Notes: a model not told the origin generated them from the letters alone. Positions 8,578 to 17,192 are shown, numbered from the stretch's first letter. The stretch is DNA of 41,795 nucleotides from Bacteriovoracaceae bacterium UBA4096 (GCA_002381945.1 DFXY01000062.1:1-41795), one strand, 5' to 3'. Numbers and translations are program-made.

Positions 8578-8617
8578 CTTATTCTAAAAAATAACTGAAG
8601 ATGATAGACTTAAACGG

Positions 8618-9112
8618 CTATTTTCGATCAAGTATCATGAAGTTAAATTCATGATCATTATCGGCATTCTGGGGAAAAGTTTGTTCTGAAACTTTTTTCC
8701 AATTCTTAAGGGAGAGCTGAGGAAAATAGACATCACCTTTGATGTCTCCTTTAACTTCAGTCAGATAAATCCTATCAACTAACGATAGTGCATATTTAAA
8801 AATCTTCTCCCCACCAATAATAAAAAGTTCTGTTTCCCCGCTCCTTTCGGCCTGCTTAATGGCGCGAAAAATCGACGTAAACCAGAGGACATTTTCTTCA
8901 TTAGCTCTTGGAGTACTTGAAATAACCAGACTCATTCTACCAGGTAATGCTCTACCAATAGACTCAAAAGTTTTTCGTCCCATCAGGATGTGATGGCCCA
9001 TCGTATACTTTTTAAAATTTTGTAGATCATCTTTTAGATGCCAGGGAAGTTTATTATCAATTCCAATGACATTATTACTTTCAGCTTTCGCAACGATAAA
9101 TGAAATTCTCAT
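8618..9112 (-). CDS. folA: Dihydrofolate reductase
   Basis: 164 aa, normal length for bacterial FolA. Reduces dihydrofolate to tetrahydrofolate with NADPH in the cytoplasm. Family motifs are all present: GIDNKLPWHLKDDL at residues 17-30 with Asp29 at the catalytic carboxylate position, MGRKTFESIGRALPGR (NADPH site), FIIGGEKIF and YLTEV. It starts one base after the thyA stop (TAACATG), with no separate strong ribosome site, so translation is probably coupled to thyA. The pairing makes sense because thymidylate synthase produces dihydrofolate, which FolA recycles. Confidence 0.97.
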   Translation of the reverse strand: MRISFIVAKAESNNVIGIDNKLPWHLKDDLQNFKKYTMGHHILMGRKTFESIGRALPGRMSLVISSTPRANEENVLWFTSIFRAIKQAERSGETELFIIGGEKIFKYALSLVDRIYLTEVKGDIKGDVYFPQLSLKNWKKVSEQTFPQNADNDHEFNFMILDRK

Positions 9113-9113
9113 G

Positions 9114-9908
9114 TTAAACCGCCACTGGTGCTTTAATATGTGGATGTGCCTGATAATTCACAAGTTCAAAATCTTCATACTTAAAGGAAAAAATATCCTT
9201 CACTTCAGGATTAATTTTAAGTTGTGGGAGGGCGAAAGGCTCACGTTTTAACTGTTCCTGAGTTTGTTCAAGATGGTTAATATACAAATGAGCATCACCA
9301 AAAGTGTGAACGAAATCACCGACACCCAGTCCACAGACCTGTGCCACCATATGAGTCAGAAGAGCATAACTTGCAATATTAAAGGGAACTCCCAGGAAAA
9401 TGTCCGCCGAACGCTGATACAGCTGACAAGAGAGCTTGTTATCGGCGACATAAAACTGAAACATTGTATGACATGGCGGAAGTGCCATTTTATCCACATC
9501 AGATACGTTCCAGGCCGAAACAATGAGACGTCTTGAATCAGGATTCTTCTTAATCATCTCAACTAAATTTTTGATCTGATCAACCGTTCTTCCGTCATGA
9601 GTTTTCCAACTCCTCCACTGAACCCCGTATACTGGCCCCAGGTTACCATGCTCATCGGCCCACTCATTCCAGATAGAAACGCCATTGTCTTTTAGATATT
9701 TAATATTTGAATCACCCATCAAAAACCACAGAAGTTCATGGATAATAGATTTCATGTGACATTTTTTGGTGGTGATAAGTGGAAAACCATCGGCCAGATT
9801 AAAGCGCATTTGATGGCCAAAAACAGAAAGGGTTCCCGTTCCGGTGCGATCTTCTTTTTTCACACCTTCACTCAGCACTCTCTGCATGAGTTCGTGGTAT
9901 TGCTTCAT
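9114..9908 (-). CDS. thyA: Thymidylate synthase
   Basis: 264 aa, the same length as the E. coli enzyme. Methylates dUMP to dTMP using methylenetetrahydrofolate. EDRTGTGT at about residues 19-26, the phosphate-binding arginines 126-127 in DSRRLIVSAWN, catalytic Cys146 in ALPPCHTMFQFYV and QRSADIFLGVPFNIASY are visible. The start has a purine-rich GGGGAGGGG upstream. First gene of thyA-folA, with a candidate sigma-70 promoter about 40 bp upstream. No sign of truncation or transfer. Confidence 0.98.
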   Translation of the reverse strand: MKQYHELMQRVLSEGVKKEDRTGTGTLSVFGHQMRFNLADGFPLITTKKCHMKSIIHELLWFLMGDSNIKYLKDNGVSIWNEWADEHGNLGPVYGVQWRSWKTHDGRTVDQIKNLVEMIKKNPDSRRLIVSAWNVSDVDKMALPPCHTMFQFYVADNKLSCQLYQRSADIFLGVPFNIASYALLTHMVAQVCGLGVGDFVHTFGDAHLYINHLEQTQEQLKREPFALPQLKINPEVKDIFSFKYEDFELVNYQAHPHIKAPVAV

Positions 9909-9945
9909 CTGCCCCTCCCCTAAATATGTATGCTGCGTTCTTAAA

Positions 9946-9975
9946 ATAGTACCAGAGATACTATGGCTTGTTCAA
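9946..9975 (-). promoter_or_regulatory. Candidate sigma-70 promoter of thyA-folA
   Basis: Minus strand: -35 TTGAAC, 18-bp spacer, -10 TACTAT, ending 38 bp before the thyA start at 9908. Confidence 0.55.
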
Positions 9976-10008
9976 CAGAAGCTTGACCGCCAAAAAAATG
10001 ACAGAATT

Positions 10009-10395
10009 CTATTTCAGGAGAAGTGGACGCTTAACACGACGGTAAGAGTGAGTTTCACTGGTAGAAGTATCTAGATACTCGAAAACGACAGGAGTTAATT
10101 TGAGGATTTTATAATTTTGAAAACCAGAAGTGCTCTTTTGATTCAGGTTAAAATAGGTAACCCCTGAAATGCCCCAAATACCAAGTTCCTGAGCGTTTGT
10201 TTTATTCAGGATATATTCTCCACTTGGTTTGAGCTCCAGAAGCCTTCTTTCACTTTTGTTAGTACTTTCCCACTGGCCCGCCAGAAGCTGTCTTTTTTCA
10301 TTCATTTCCCGGGTTAACACTGGGTCATTATGATGAACCGTTGAATAGTGCGAACAACCGAGCAAAATAATCATGGGCAAAACGAATTTCAACAT
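10009..10395 (-). CDS. Small lipoprotein of unknown function, 128 aa
   Basis: Starts MLKFVLPMIILLGCSHYS, a clear lipoprotein signal with lipobox LLGC and Cys14. The mature part contains AGQWEST, LLELKPSGEYIL, GIWGISGVTYFNL and ILKLTPVVFEYLD, alternating strands with the look of a small lipocalin-like beta sheet (the pattern of proteins that measure G-x-W and L-x-P-S-G-x-Y). I cannot name a family. It is about 100 bp upstream of thyA in the same direction but thyA appears to have its own promoter. Upstream, TTCAAG, 17 bp, TATAGT is a weak candidate promoter very close to the start codon. Confidence 0.75.
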   Translation of the reverse strand: MLKFVLPMIILLGCSHYSTVHHNDPVLTREMNEKRQLLAGQWESTNKSERRLLELKPSGEYILNKTNAQELGIWGISGVTYFNLNQKSTSGFQNYKILKLTPVVFEYLDTSTSETHSYRRVKRPLLLK

Positions 10396-10475
10396 ACTCT
10401 CACTATAGAGTGAAAACTCATTTACTTGAAGAGGTTTTCCTTCATAAAATAGATCATATTTTCAGGAGAATAAAA

Positions 10476-11666
10476 ATGACAGTGGTTAGCACCGGTCTTG
10501 AGCGTTTAATTTCAGAAAAGGCACTACAAGAGAAGTTCAAAGGGAATATTGGCTACCTCTGTCATAGTGCATCTGTTACCAGAGATCTAGAGCATGGCCT
10601 TCTGGCACTTCAAAGAGTTTTTGGTAAGCAATTAACTAAAATCTTCGGCCCGCAACACGGCTTTGTGACTGATGTTCAGGACAATATGGTTGAGAGTACT
10701 CATTACATTCATCCCTATTTTAAATTGCCGGTTTATTCTCTCTACTCTGAAACCCGAATTCCCACAGATGAAATGCTGGATGGTTTGGACCATATTTTTG
10801 TGGATCTTCAAGACGTCGGTACCCGGATTTATACCTATATTTACACTATGACTCTCCTGATGGAGGCCTGCCAGAAAAAAGGCATTGAAGTGGTCATTCT
10901 GGATCGTCCCAATCCCATCAATGCTGAAACCCTGGAAGGAAATATTCTGGATCTTAAGTATGCATCCTTTGTCGGTCGTCACCCTATTCCGGTTCGTCAT
11001 GCCATGACGATGGGAGAAGTGGCCTATATGCACCAGAAATACTGGGGGGGACAAAATTGTAATCTTACAGTCATTGAAATGCAGGGCTATAAAAGAAGCA
11101 TGAGTTATGAAGACACTGGTTTACCATGGGTTCTTCCTAGTCCAAATCTTGCTACTATTGAAGCGGCCTATACCTTTGTAGGAACCGTTTTGTATGAAGG
11201 AACGAATATATCCGAAGGACGCGGTACTACTCGCTCTCTTGAAATTATAGGCCACCCTAAAATTGAATCTTTTGGATTTCATGACAAATTAAAACCTGTA
11301 CTTGAAAAAGCAAATCTTAAGGGTTTTATCCTTCGCCCTCTGGTCTTTTTACCTACATTTCAAAAGCATATGGGCAAGCCTTGCGGCGGATACCAGATCC
11401 ATGTGACTGATCGTAAAACCTTTGAGCCATGGCGTCTTTGTCAGTATCTTTTGCGGGAAATATATCATGAGTTAGGAACCGAATTTAAATGGAAGGAACC
11501 ACCTTATGAATATGAGTTTCACAAAGTTCCCGTAGATCTGATCAATGGTACAGATGAACTTCGTCACTGGGTTGAAAAACGTGGATCAGAGGATGAGTAT
11601 CAGGGGATTATGCAAAAAGGTCAGAAAGAGTTTCAGGAACAGAGACGATCGATCCTTATTTATTAA
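10476..11666 (+). CDS. NamZ-like exo-beta-N-acetylmuramidase (DUF1343)
   Basis: 396 aa from the ATG at 10476, chosen because AGGAG lies eight bases upstream; an in-frame ATG at 10410 would add 22 basic residues without a ribosome site. DUF1343 signatures run through the protein: GYLCHSASV, IFGPQHGF, VDLQDVGTRIYTYIYT, VVILDRPNPIN, GRHPIPVRHAMTMGE, GLPWVLPSPNLAT and YEGTNISEGRGTT. Characterised NamZ releases N-acetylmuramic acid from the non-reducing end of peptidoglycan fragments. I see no classical signal peptide, so it may be cytoplasmic or exported otherwise. In a predator it could process prey wall sugars. Its stop overlaps that of the convergent binding-protein gene by 4 bp. Confidence 0.88.
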   Translation: MTVVSTGLERLISEKALQEKFKGNIGYLCHSASVTRDLEHGLLALQRVFGKQLTKIFGPQHGFVTDVQDNMVESTHYIHPYFKLPVYSLYSETRIPTDEMLDGLDHIFVDLQDVGTRIYTYIYTMTLLMEACQKKGIEVVILDRPNPINAETLEGNILDLKYASFVGRHPIPVRHAMTMGEVAYMHQKYWGGQNCNLTVIEMQGYKRSMSYEDTGLPWVLPSPNLATIEAAYTFVGTVLYEGTNISEGRGTTRSLEIIGHPKIESFGFHDKLKPVLEKANLKGFILRPLVFLPTFQKHMGKPCGGYQIHVTDRKTFEPWRLCQYLLREIYHELGTEFKWKEPPYEYEFHKVPVDLINGTDELRHWVEKRGSEDEYQGIMQKGQKEFQEQRRSILIY

Positions 11667-12787
11667 GGTTCAATCGACTCTACAAATTTAAATTTTTGAC
11701 CTTTAACCTGTAAGACAACCGCTGACTTAATGGCATCACGGTTTTCATTTATAGAAATAACTCCAGTTACCCCTTTGAAATTTTTTGTCTCTGCAAGTGC
11801 ATCCCTAATGGCCTTGCCTTTAGTGGATTTGGCCCGTTTAATCGCTTCAAAGAGAATTCTGGCAGCATCATATCCGGATGCGGCCTGAGAATCAGGTTTA
11901 GAGCCAAAGCGGGCCTCATAACGTTTAATAAAACTTTGCACTTCAGGTCGAGGATCTTCTTGAGTGTAGTGATTTGAAAAATAAGAACCATTCACAGTAT
12001 CACCAGCAATATCTATCAAACTATCTGAGTCCCAACCATCCCCACCCATAAAAGGTACTTTAATTCCCATCTCCCGGGCCTGTCTTGATATTAAGGCCGC
12101 TTCTGCATAATAACCTGGGATGAAAATGAATTCAGGATTTTTCTCTTTAACTTTAGATAGCTGTGATTGAAATTCTACATCGCCAGCGATGTAATTTTCA
12201 TCGGCCACAATACTTCCACCGAGTCCCTGAAAGGTTTTAATAAAATAGTCGGCCAGTCCCATGGAATAATCTGATTGAGTGTCTCTTAGGATAGCTGCTT
12301 TTCGGAGCTTCAAAGATTTATAAGCAAACTTGGCCATAACTTCTCCCTGAAAAGGATCTATGAAGCAGACACGAAAGATATAATTTCCTTTTTGGGTCAC
12401 CAATGGATTGGTCGAGCTGGGGGAAATCATGGGAACTTTATGTTTTTGTGCAATGGGTGCGCCCGCTAATGATCGTGTAGAGGCGACTTCACCCAGGATG
12501 GCGACAACATGATCAAGCGTAATGAGCTTTTCAACTGAAGCCCGGGCCTCTTCCGTAGTACCGAGTGTATCGTAGAATTTTAATTCAACTGTCTTTTCTA
12601 GCAGGCCACCATTCTTGTTTATTTCTTCAATGGCCAATGTGATTCCGTCTCGGGAAGAGATACCAAAAGTTGCTTCAGGTCCAGTAAGTGCACCGAAAAA
12701 TCCAATGACAACTTTTTTTGAATCTTTCTGACAGCTTGAGAATGAAGCAAGCATAACGATAAAGATTGAAATGAAAGCGAATTTCAA
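11663..12787 (-). CDS. ABC-type branched-chain amino-acid-like substrate-binding protein (LivK family)
   Basis: 374 aa, TTG start supported by GAGGAG six bases upstream. N-terminal export signal with a loose lipobox SSC (Cys19). The receptor-ligand-binding (Peripla_BP_6) pattern is clear: IGFFGALTGPEATFG, GITLAIEEINKNGG, EARASVEKLI, PMISPSSTNPLVT, FRVCFIDPFQGEVMAKF, AILRDTQSDYSMGLADYF, FIPGYYAEAALISRQAREMG and ASGYDAARILFEAI. Such proteins deliver amino acids or amides to an ABC permease, but no permease or ATPase gene is adjacent, so the ligand and transporter are unknown. A perfect -10 hexamer lies just upstream. Confidence 0.9.
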   Translation of the reverse strand: MKFAFISIFIVMLASFSSCQKDSKKVVIGFFGALTGPEATFGISSRDGITLAIEEINKNGGLLEKTVELKFYDTLGTTEEARASVEKLITLDHVVAILGEVASTRSLAGAPIAQKHKVPMISPSSTNPLVTQKGNYIFRVCFIDPFQGEVMAKFAYKSLKLRKAAILRDTQSDYSMGLADYFIKTFQGLGGSIVADENYIAGDVEFQSQLSKVKEKNPEFIFIPGYYAEAALISRQAREMGIKVPFMGGDGWDSDSLIDIAGDTVNGSYFSNHYTQEDPRPEVQSFIKRYEARFGSKPDSQAASGYDAARILFEAIKRAKSTKGKAIRDALAETKNFKGVTGVISINENRDAIKSAVVLQVKGQKFKFVESIEP

Positions 12788-12801
12788 GAAGACTCCTCTT
12801 A

Positions 12802-12830
12802 ATTATACTCTAAAAATGTTATTTCTATAA
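12802..12830 (-). promoter_or_regulatory. Candidate promoter of the LivK-like gene
   Basis: Minus strand: -10 TATAAT (perfect), 17-bp spacer, weak -35 TTATAG, ending 14 bp before the TTG start. Confidence 0.5.
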
Positions 12831-12921
12831 ACCAAGAGAGTCAAAGAATACATTAGACATTAAATAATCGATGGGGTGAAATAAATACTATTGCAATTTT
12901 TTTATTTGTCAGAGGAGGTTT

Positions 12922-14292
12922 ATGCTGGAGACCATTGAACAATTAACGGGCCAATTTGTAGGAATCGTCTGGGGCGTACCACTGGTTCTTGCACTCGTAG
13001 GTTCAGGGATCTTTTTCACAATCTATTTTGGCTTTCCCCAATTGCGTTTCTTCAAGCACTCTATTGAAATCATTTCAGGAAAGTATGATGATCCCAAGGA
13101 TAAAGGGGAGATTTCTCACTTCCAGGCCCTTTGTTCTGCTCTTTCGGCAACTGTCGGTTTAGGTAATATTGCAGGTGTGGCAGTGGCAGTGTCTTTAGGT
13201 GGCCCTGGGGCAGTCTTTTGGTTATGGGTCGCTGGCTTCATCGGAATGTGCACTAAGTTTACTGAAGTAACACTTTCAGTGAAGTATCGTGATATCGAAG
13301 ACAACGGAACCGTTCATGGTGGGCCGATGTTTGTCATTAAGAATGCACTTTCCAAGAAGTTTTATCCAGTCGCCTGGATCTATGCTTTTTTTGTTATCCT
13401 GTCGTCTTTTGGTGCAGGAAATATGTTTCAATCAAATCAAATGTCTTCCGTGCTTAAGTCTTCGGCCGGTGTCCCAGAATGGGCTTCTGGACTGATCTTT
13501 TGTTTCGGTGCTTCCCTTATTCTTATTGGAGGTATTAAACGAATTGGTAAAGTGACCGGTAAGCTCGTTCCACTAATGGTAGGAGTTTATTTTATTGGCG
13601 CTTTAACTATAGTTTTGTCTTTATATGAAAATGTTCCTGACATGTTTATGCAGATTTTCGCAGGTGCTTTTGCAGGAACAGCAGCGGTTGGTGGTTTTGC
13701 AGGTGCGGCCTTTAAAGATGTCATCATCATGGGTATTCGCCGAGCTACATTTTCAAATGAAGCGGGAATGGGTTCATCGGCAATGGCACATTCAGCAGCA
13801 AAATCTACACCAGTTCAAGAAGGTATTGTGGCATTACTGGAACCTTTTATTGATACCATCGTAGTTTGTACCATAACCGCTCTTGCCGTTTTATTGACTG
13901 GGGCCTGGTCTCAACCCGGGATTGCAGGATCTGAAATGACAGCAGTGGCCTTTGAGACAGTAATGGGGCCAATCGGTCGATGGATTGTAACTCTGACAGT
14001 CACCCTCTTTGCCTTTTCAACCATCATTTCCTGGTCCTATTATGGTGAGCAAGGAGTTACCTTTATTGCGGGATCAAAATATATTCCACATTACCGATGG
14101 GTCTTTATTGGGTTTATTTTTATTGGCTCAATTGCTCAGCTGCATGTAGTGCTCAATGTATCTGATGCTGTTTATGGCCTTCTGGCGCTGCCTAACTTAT
14201 TTGCCTGCTATATGCTCCTTCCAAAAGTGAAAGAAGCATTAAATGAGTATCAAGAGAAACGAAATAGAGGCGAGATAAAACCATTTAAATAA
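12922..14292 (+). CDS. Sodium:alanine/glycine symporter, AgcS family
   Basis: 456 aa, start supported by AGAGGAGG. An inner-membrane amino-acid:cation symporter with about ten or eleven hydrophobic segments. AgcS landmarks: LVGSGIFFTIYFGFPQLRFF, SALSATVGLGNIAGVAVAV (family signature), TVHGGPMFVI, GAAFKDVIIMGIRRATFSNEAGMGSSAMAHSAAKS and FAFSTIISWSYYGEQGV. The length is typical. It is monocistronic, with a strong bidirectional terminator 16 bp after the stop. Uptake of alanine or glycine is the family function; the exact substrate and whether Na+ or H+ is used cannot be read here. Confidence 0.93.
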   Translation: MLETIEQLTGQFVGIVWGVPLVLALVGSGIFFTIYFGFPQLRFFKHSIEIISGKYDDPKDKGEISHFQALCSALSATVGLGNIAGVAVAVSLGGPGAVFWLWVAGFIGMCTKFTEVTLSVKYRDIEDNGTVHGGPMFVIKNALSKKFYPVAWIYAFFVILSSFGAGNMFQSNQMSSVLKSSAGVPEWASGLIFCFGASLILIGGIKRIGKVTGKLVPLMVGVYFIGALTIVLSLYENVPDMFMQIFAGAFAGTAAVGGFAGAAFKDVIIMGIRRATFSNEAGMGSSAMAHSAAKSTPVQEGIVALLEPFIDTIVVCTITALAVLLTGAWSQPGIAGSEMTAVAFETVMGPIGRWIVTLTVTLFAFSTIISWSYYGEQGVTFIAGSKYIPHYRWVFIGFIFIGSIAQLHVVLNVSDAVYGLLALPNLFACYMLLPKVKEALNEYQEKRNRGEIKPFK

Positions 14293-14307
14293 ATTGATGG
14301 GTTGAAT

Positions 14308-14346
14308 AAAAAAAGGGCACCTCTTAAAGAGGTGCCCTTTTTTTTT
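14308..14346. terminator. Long bidirectional terminator between AgcS and subtilisin genes
   Basis: 17-bp perfect stem: A7-GGGCACCTCT, loop TAA, AGAGGTGCCC-T7, with T and A tracts on both sides. It overlaps the stop codon of the minus-strand subtilase gene. Confidence 0.95.
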
Positions 14347-15676
14347 ATCTGAACATAGGACTAAGAGGCATTGGGATAACAGCTGAAGGATTTACATTTG
14401 AAGTCATAAAAGATGATACATCTTTTACTTGAGACTTAGCACGTGTGATAGCTTCAGTTACTGACATAGAAAGTGACATTTGAGCAGCTACAACGGCCCT
14501 TTCTGAATTCACAATTCCGCCTGTAGATACTTTTTCTTTTAAGAAACCTTTCATATCGACTGTGCCCATGAGAATTTTCTTTACTTCAACTGGTCTAAGA
14601 TTTGGATTTGTATCTTTGATTTTTGCGGCAACATTGGCCACATATGGAGCGGCCTGAGAGGTTCCTGATACTTCCAGATAATCATTGCCTGGGATAGCAG
14701 AATTGATCAACATGCCAGGAGCTGCAATGTCGACCATCTTCGTGCCGTAGTTTGAAAACGGGGCAAAGAATTCATTTTTATAAGTAGCGCCGACCGTAAT
14801 GACGTTATCGGCCTTGATGTTGGCCGGAGAAGTTCCAAATTCATCATTGGACATCCCATCGTTACCAGAAGCAAATACAAAAAGTGTATTGGGTGCTGAA
14901 CCAACAAAAGATTTGCCATGTTTAACCATTGAATCAATGAATAAACGAGCTGCTTTGTTAGATTCATCTTCCTTAGGCTTACGGAAGAAAATAACCTTAA
15001 AGGCAGTATCAGTGATCATTTTGGCCTGATTGAAGCCAGTACCAAAAGAACCGTTAGCTACGTCACCTTTATGGAATGCAATAAAGCGACCAATATCTGA
15101 AAGCTGCTTCATTTGTTCAGACGCCAAAGCATCGAACGCCTTTTCAAGAAGAGACCATCTGTCGACGTTAGATGATTTCTGCTGAGCAAGACCTTCTAAG
15201 AATGGTTTCACTTCCGTTGGAAGTAATTTAATTCCCATCGCTTGGTTCTTTGATTCACGAATAGAAATTCCTGCGACGTGGGTACCATGAACAAAATTAC
15301 CGAATTTGCCCATTTCTTTAATAAATTTTTTATCTTTTACCTTTTCACGAAGCCAGGCAATTTCTGATTCAGTTGCCTTACCAAGAAACATTTTGCCTTG
15401 AATATCAAAATATCTCTTACAGTCTGGAGAGAAAGTTCCCAGATATTTGTAATCGATGATCATGCCATTTTGTTCAGCAAAATTCCAGCCATGGACATCG
15501 TCCTGATAACCATTGTTATCATTGTCTCGACGATCTTCCACTTCATTGATATTAGACCAAAGATTTGGTGTGATCATTTCGTGCTTATAATCTAGCCCAG
15601 AATCAATCACAGCGATGGTAGCGGCGTTTACACTAGCAACTGATGCCAGTAATAAACTCATTGAAATCCATTTCAT
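14345..15676 (-). CDS. Secreted subtilisin-like serine protease (S8)
   Basis: 443 aa, AAGGAG upstream of ATG. Signal peptide with cleavage near VNAA (residue 19). The catalytic triad is Asp25 in IAVIDSGLDY, His133 in VHGTHVAGI and Ser340 in VSGTSQAAPYVA, with oxyanion Asn272 in FASGNDG. A calcium-type loop EDRRDNDNNGYQDDVHGWNF follows the Asp. Two things are unusual: the catalytic Asp is only about six residues after the signal peptide, so there is no I9 propeptide, and the Asp-to-His distance of 108 residues is enlarged by a charged helical insert (about 85-125). The C-terminal 50 residues look like an extra helix. Extracellular or periplasmic proteolysis is expected. Confidence 0.93.
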   Translation of the reverse strand: MKWISMSLLLASVASVNAATIAVIDSGLDYKHEMITPNLWSNINEVEDRRDNDNNGYQDDVHGWNFAEQNGMIIDYKYLGTFSPDCKRYFDIQGKMFLGKATESEIAWLREKVKDKKFIKEMGKFGNFVHGTHVAGISIRESKNQAMGIKLLPTEVKPFLEGLAQQKSSNVDRWSLLEKAFDALASEQMKQLSDIGRFIAFHKGDVANGSFGTGFNQAKMITDTAFKVIFFRKPKEDESNKAARLFIDSMVKHGKSFVGSAPNTLFVFASGNDGMSNDEFGTSPANIKADNVITVGATYKNEFFAPFSNYGTKMVDIAAPGMLINSAIPGNDYLEVSGTSQAAPYVANVAAKIKDTNPNLRPVEVKKILMGTVDMKGFLKEKVSTGGIVNSERAVVAAQMSLSMSVTEAITRAKSQVKDVSSFMTSNVNPSAVIPMPLSPMFR

Positions 15677-15751
15677 AATGTATTCTCCTTAGAGAGTTAG
15701 AGATAAGTAATTGTCTCTAGTATAGAGAGAGATCGTCAAGAATTAGGCCAA

Positions 15752-15780
15752 TAAAAAAGCCTCACCGAAGTGAGGCTTTC
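15752..15780 (-). terminator. Terminator of the trypsin-like protease gene
   Basis: Minus strand: AAAGCCTCAC, TTCG tetraloop, GTGAGGCTTT then more Ts. A perfect 10-bp stem with the extra-stable C(UUCG)G loop. Confidence 0.92.
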
Positions 15781-15806
15781 TCTGTCATTTGAATAGGAGC
15801 TCTATG

Positions 15807-16682
15807 TTAAAGCTTCTTAAGAGCTTCAATGTTGGTGATATAAGTTACATCTTCACCTCGGCAAGCATCATTCGTGCAAACGTTTGATACCTGGCAACCA
15901 AGATTACTGTCATAAACATAGTCATTATCGCCACGAACAAGGATACCTTCAACTTCAGAAGTTCTTGTATTAAAGACGGCCGAACCAGAATTACCACCGT
16001 AGGTGTCAAGGTTAGCGACAAAAAACTTTGTAGAGTGAGAGCGAACTTTCGCACCATCAGCAATTTTAGTTGGAAGACCAGTTGGGTGGCCGATAACGAC
16101 CAAAGAAGCGCCTCGAGCAATTTTACCTTTCTTACGGAAAGCAAGCGGTCTTCTGTCGTTAGCAGGTCGATTAAGTTCAATAACCGCATAGTCATCCTTG
16201 GTGGATGAATCCAGGGAGCGAGAAATTATCTTTTTGCATGAATAAACAGCACTTGAAGGAACAGTAACTGTAGTTTGGTCTGCATGATCTACCTTGAAAT
16301 CAAAAACCCACTTACTGGCGCTACAATCGTAATCTGACTTAATACAATGACCAGCCGTGACAAGCACGTTTGGTGCTACTAAAAAGCCTGAACAGTTAGC
16401 CGCGGTAATTTGCTTAGAGAATCTCTCTTTTGCGCAAATTCCACGAGACTGAAGAGAGGCTGCACTGATTTGAATTTCTCCACTTGAAAGTGATTTTAGG
16501 TTATCAGTGCTAATCATGGCCGCTGTCGATTTAGATAATTCAACAAATGCAGAATTTCGGGATTCGAAAACATCCTGACGATTATCTTCGCCATAGATAA
16601 CATCTCGAGCTTTATTACTGGCAAAAGACTGAGCAGAAGCAAGTAAAGTTGTAACTATAAGGAGACTTGGTAAAAATTTCAT
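15807..16682 (-). CDS. Secreted trypsin-like/V8-like serine protease (S1)
   Basis: 291 aa with signal peptide ending near AQSFAS. The triad is His112 in VLVTAGHCI, Asp164 in DDYAVIEL and Ser232 in YGGNSGSAVFN. The GNSGSAV form and the lone chymotrypsin-fold domain resemble the S1B glutamyl-endopeptidase (V8) group rather than GDSGGP trypsins. Residues 23-90 form a propeptide-like segment. Several cysteines (Cys83, 97, 113, 120, 149 and four near the C-terminus in the last 30 residues) suggest disulfides, consistent with export. Specificity for Glu is family-based inference. It lies behind the subtilase gene in the same direction, but a terminator lies between, so the two are separate units. 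Confidence 0.92.
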   Translation of the reverse strand: MKFLPSLLIVTTLLASAQSFASNKARDVIYGEDNRQDVFESRNSAFVELSKSTAAMISTDNLKSLSSGEIQISAASLQSRGICAKERFSKQITAANCSGFLVAPNVLVTAGHCIKSDYDCSASKWVFDFKVDHADQTTVTVPSSAVYSCKKIISRSLDSSTKDDYAVIELNRPANDRRPLAFRKKGKIARGASLVVIGHPTGLPTKIADGAKVRSHSTKFFVANLDTYGGNSGSAVFNTRTSEVEGILVRGDNDYVYDSNLGCQVSNVCTNDACRGEDVTYITNIEALKKL

Positions 16683-16763
16683 CGGAAATCCTTTTCCAGG
16701 AGTTGAAGGTTAACTGTCAGGTATCATTCCAAAAAAAGAACCTAACCGTAAACTAATAGTTTC

Positions 16764-17147
16764 TTACATGAATAGTTCTTCATTTAAGCTGGTTGTTAAT
16801 GGGAGATTTTTCTTGAAACGCCAGACACGACCATCTGGGTCAATAACTTCACATAATGAACAAGAAGAGCCTAAAAATAAGAAGCGTGATGGGCCTTTTC
16901 GATAATAGAAGAAGGATACTTTTTGTTTGAGAGCTGAGAAATTTTCAGAATCTAAACCAAATTCAACATTACTAGCAACTTGATGAGGAGCGCTTGGGAC
17001 CTTGATAATTTCTAACCAGGTACCTTGAAGGTCCAGACGCATAGAAATATCTGTAAGCTCACATAGCTCTAATTCTAAAACTTCCGTCAAAAAAGAAAGA
17101 TAATCTTCAAAATAAACTGTAGGAAGTGTGATTCCCATTAACTTCAT
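16764..17147 (-). CDS. VOC-superfamily-like protein (glyoxalase/dioxygenase fold), probably leaderless
   Basis: 127 aa from ATG at 17147. A GTG at 17162 is in frame but sits inside the -10 hexamer of the only good promoter, so it is rejected. VOC-like features: ITLPTVYFEDYLSFLTEVL at the start, RLDLQGTWLEIIKV in the middle and CEVIDPDGRVWRF at the end, the usual final strand. Typical metal ligands (His/Glu) are not all evident, so activity is uncertain. It is divergent from the scramblase-like gene, only 45 bp apart. There is no Shine-Dalgarno and the -10 ends 6 bp before the ATG, which fits a leaderless transcript. Confidence 0.65.
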   Translation of the reverse strand: MKLMGITLPTVYFEDYLSFLTEVLELELCELTDISMRLDLQGTWLEIIKVPSAPHQVASNVEFGLDSENFSALKQKVSFFYYRKGPSRFLFLGSSCSLCEVIDPDGRVWRFKKNLPLTTSLNEELFM

Positions 17148-17153
17148 AAAAAT

Positions 17154-17183
17154 ATTATACACAACCAGAACTCAAAGCGTAAA
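17154..17183 (-). promoter_or_regulatory. Promoter giving a leaderless VOC-like transcript
   Basis: Minus strand: -35 TTTACG (17178-17183), 18-bp spacer, perfect -10 TATAAT (17154-17159), 6 bp, then ATG. The expected start of transcription is at or next to the A of the ATG. Confidence 0.6.
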
Positions 17184-17192
17184 CTTATCTCC

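Larger units (their letters stand above)
8208..8617. other. Intergenic region with two terminator hairpins and no supported gene
   Basis: This stretch separates the 49-aa peptide gene from folA. It contains the folA terminator and a second, stronger hairpin at 8404-8434. A 66-codon minus-strand frame (8291-8491) runs straight through that hairpin, lacks a ribosome site and becomes low-complexity, so it is not called. Confidence 0.6.

Noticed and set aside
10410..10475. N-terminal extension of the NamZ-like gene
   Set aside because: AGGAG lies eight bases before the ATG at 10476, and the upstream ATG has none.
17148..17162. GTG start for the VOC-like protein
   Set aside because: It would place the start inside the -10 hexamer of the only good promoter.
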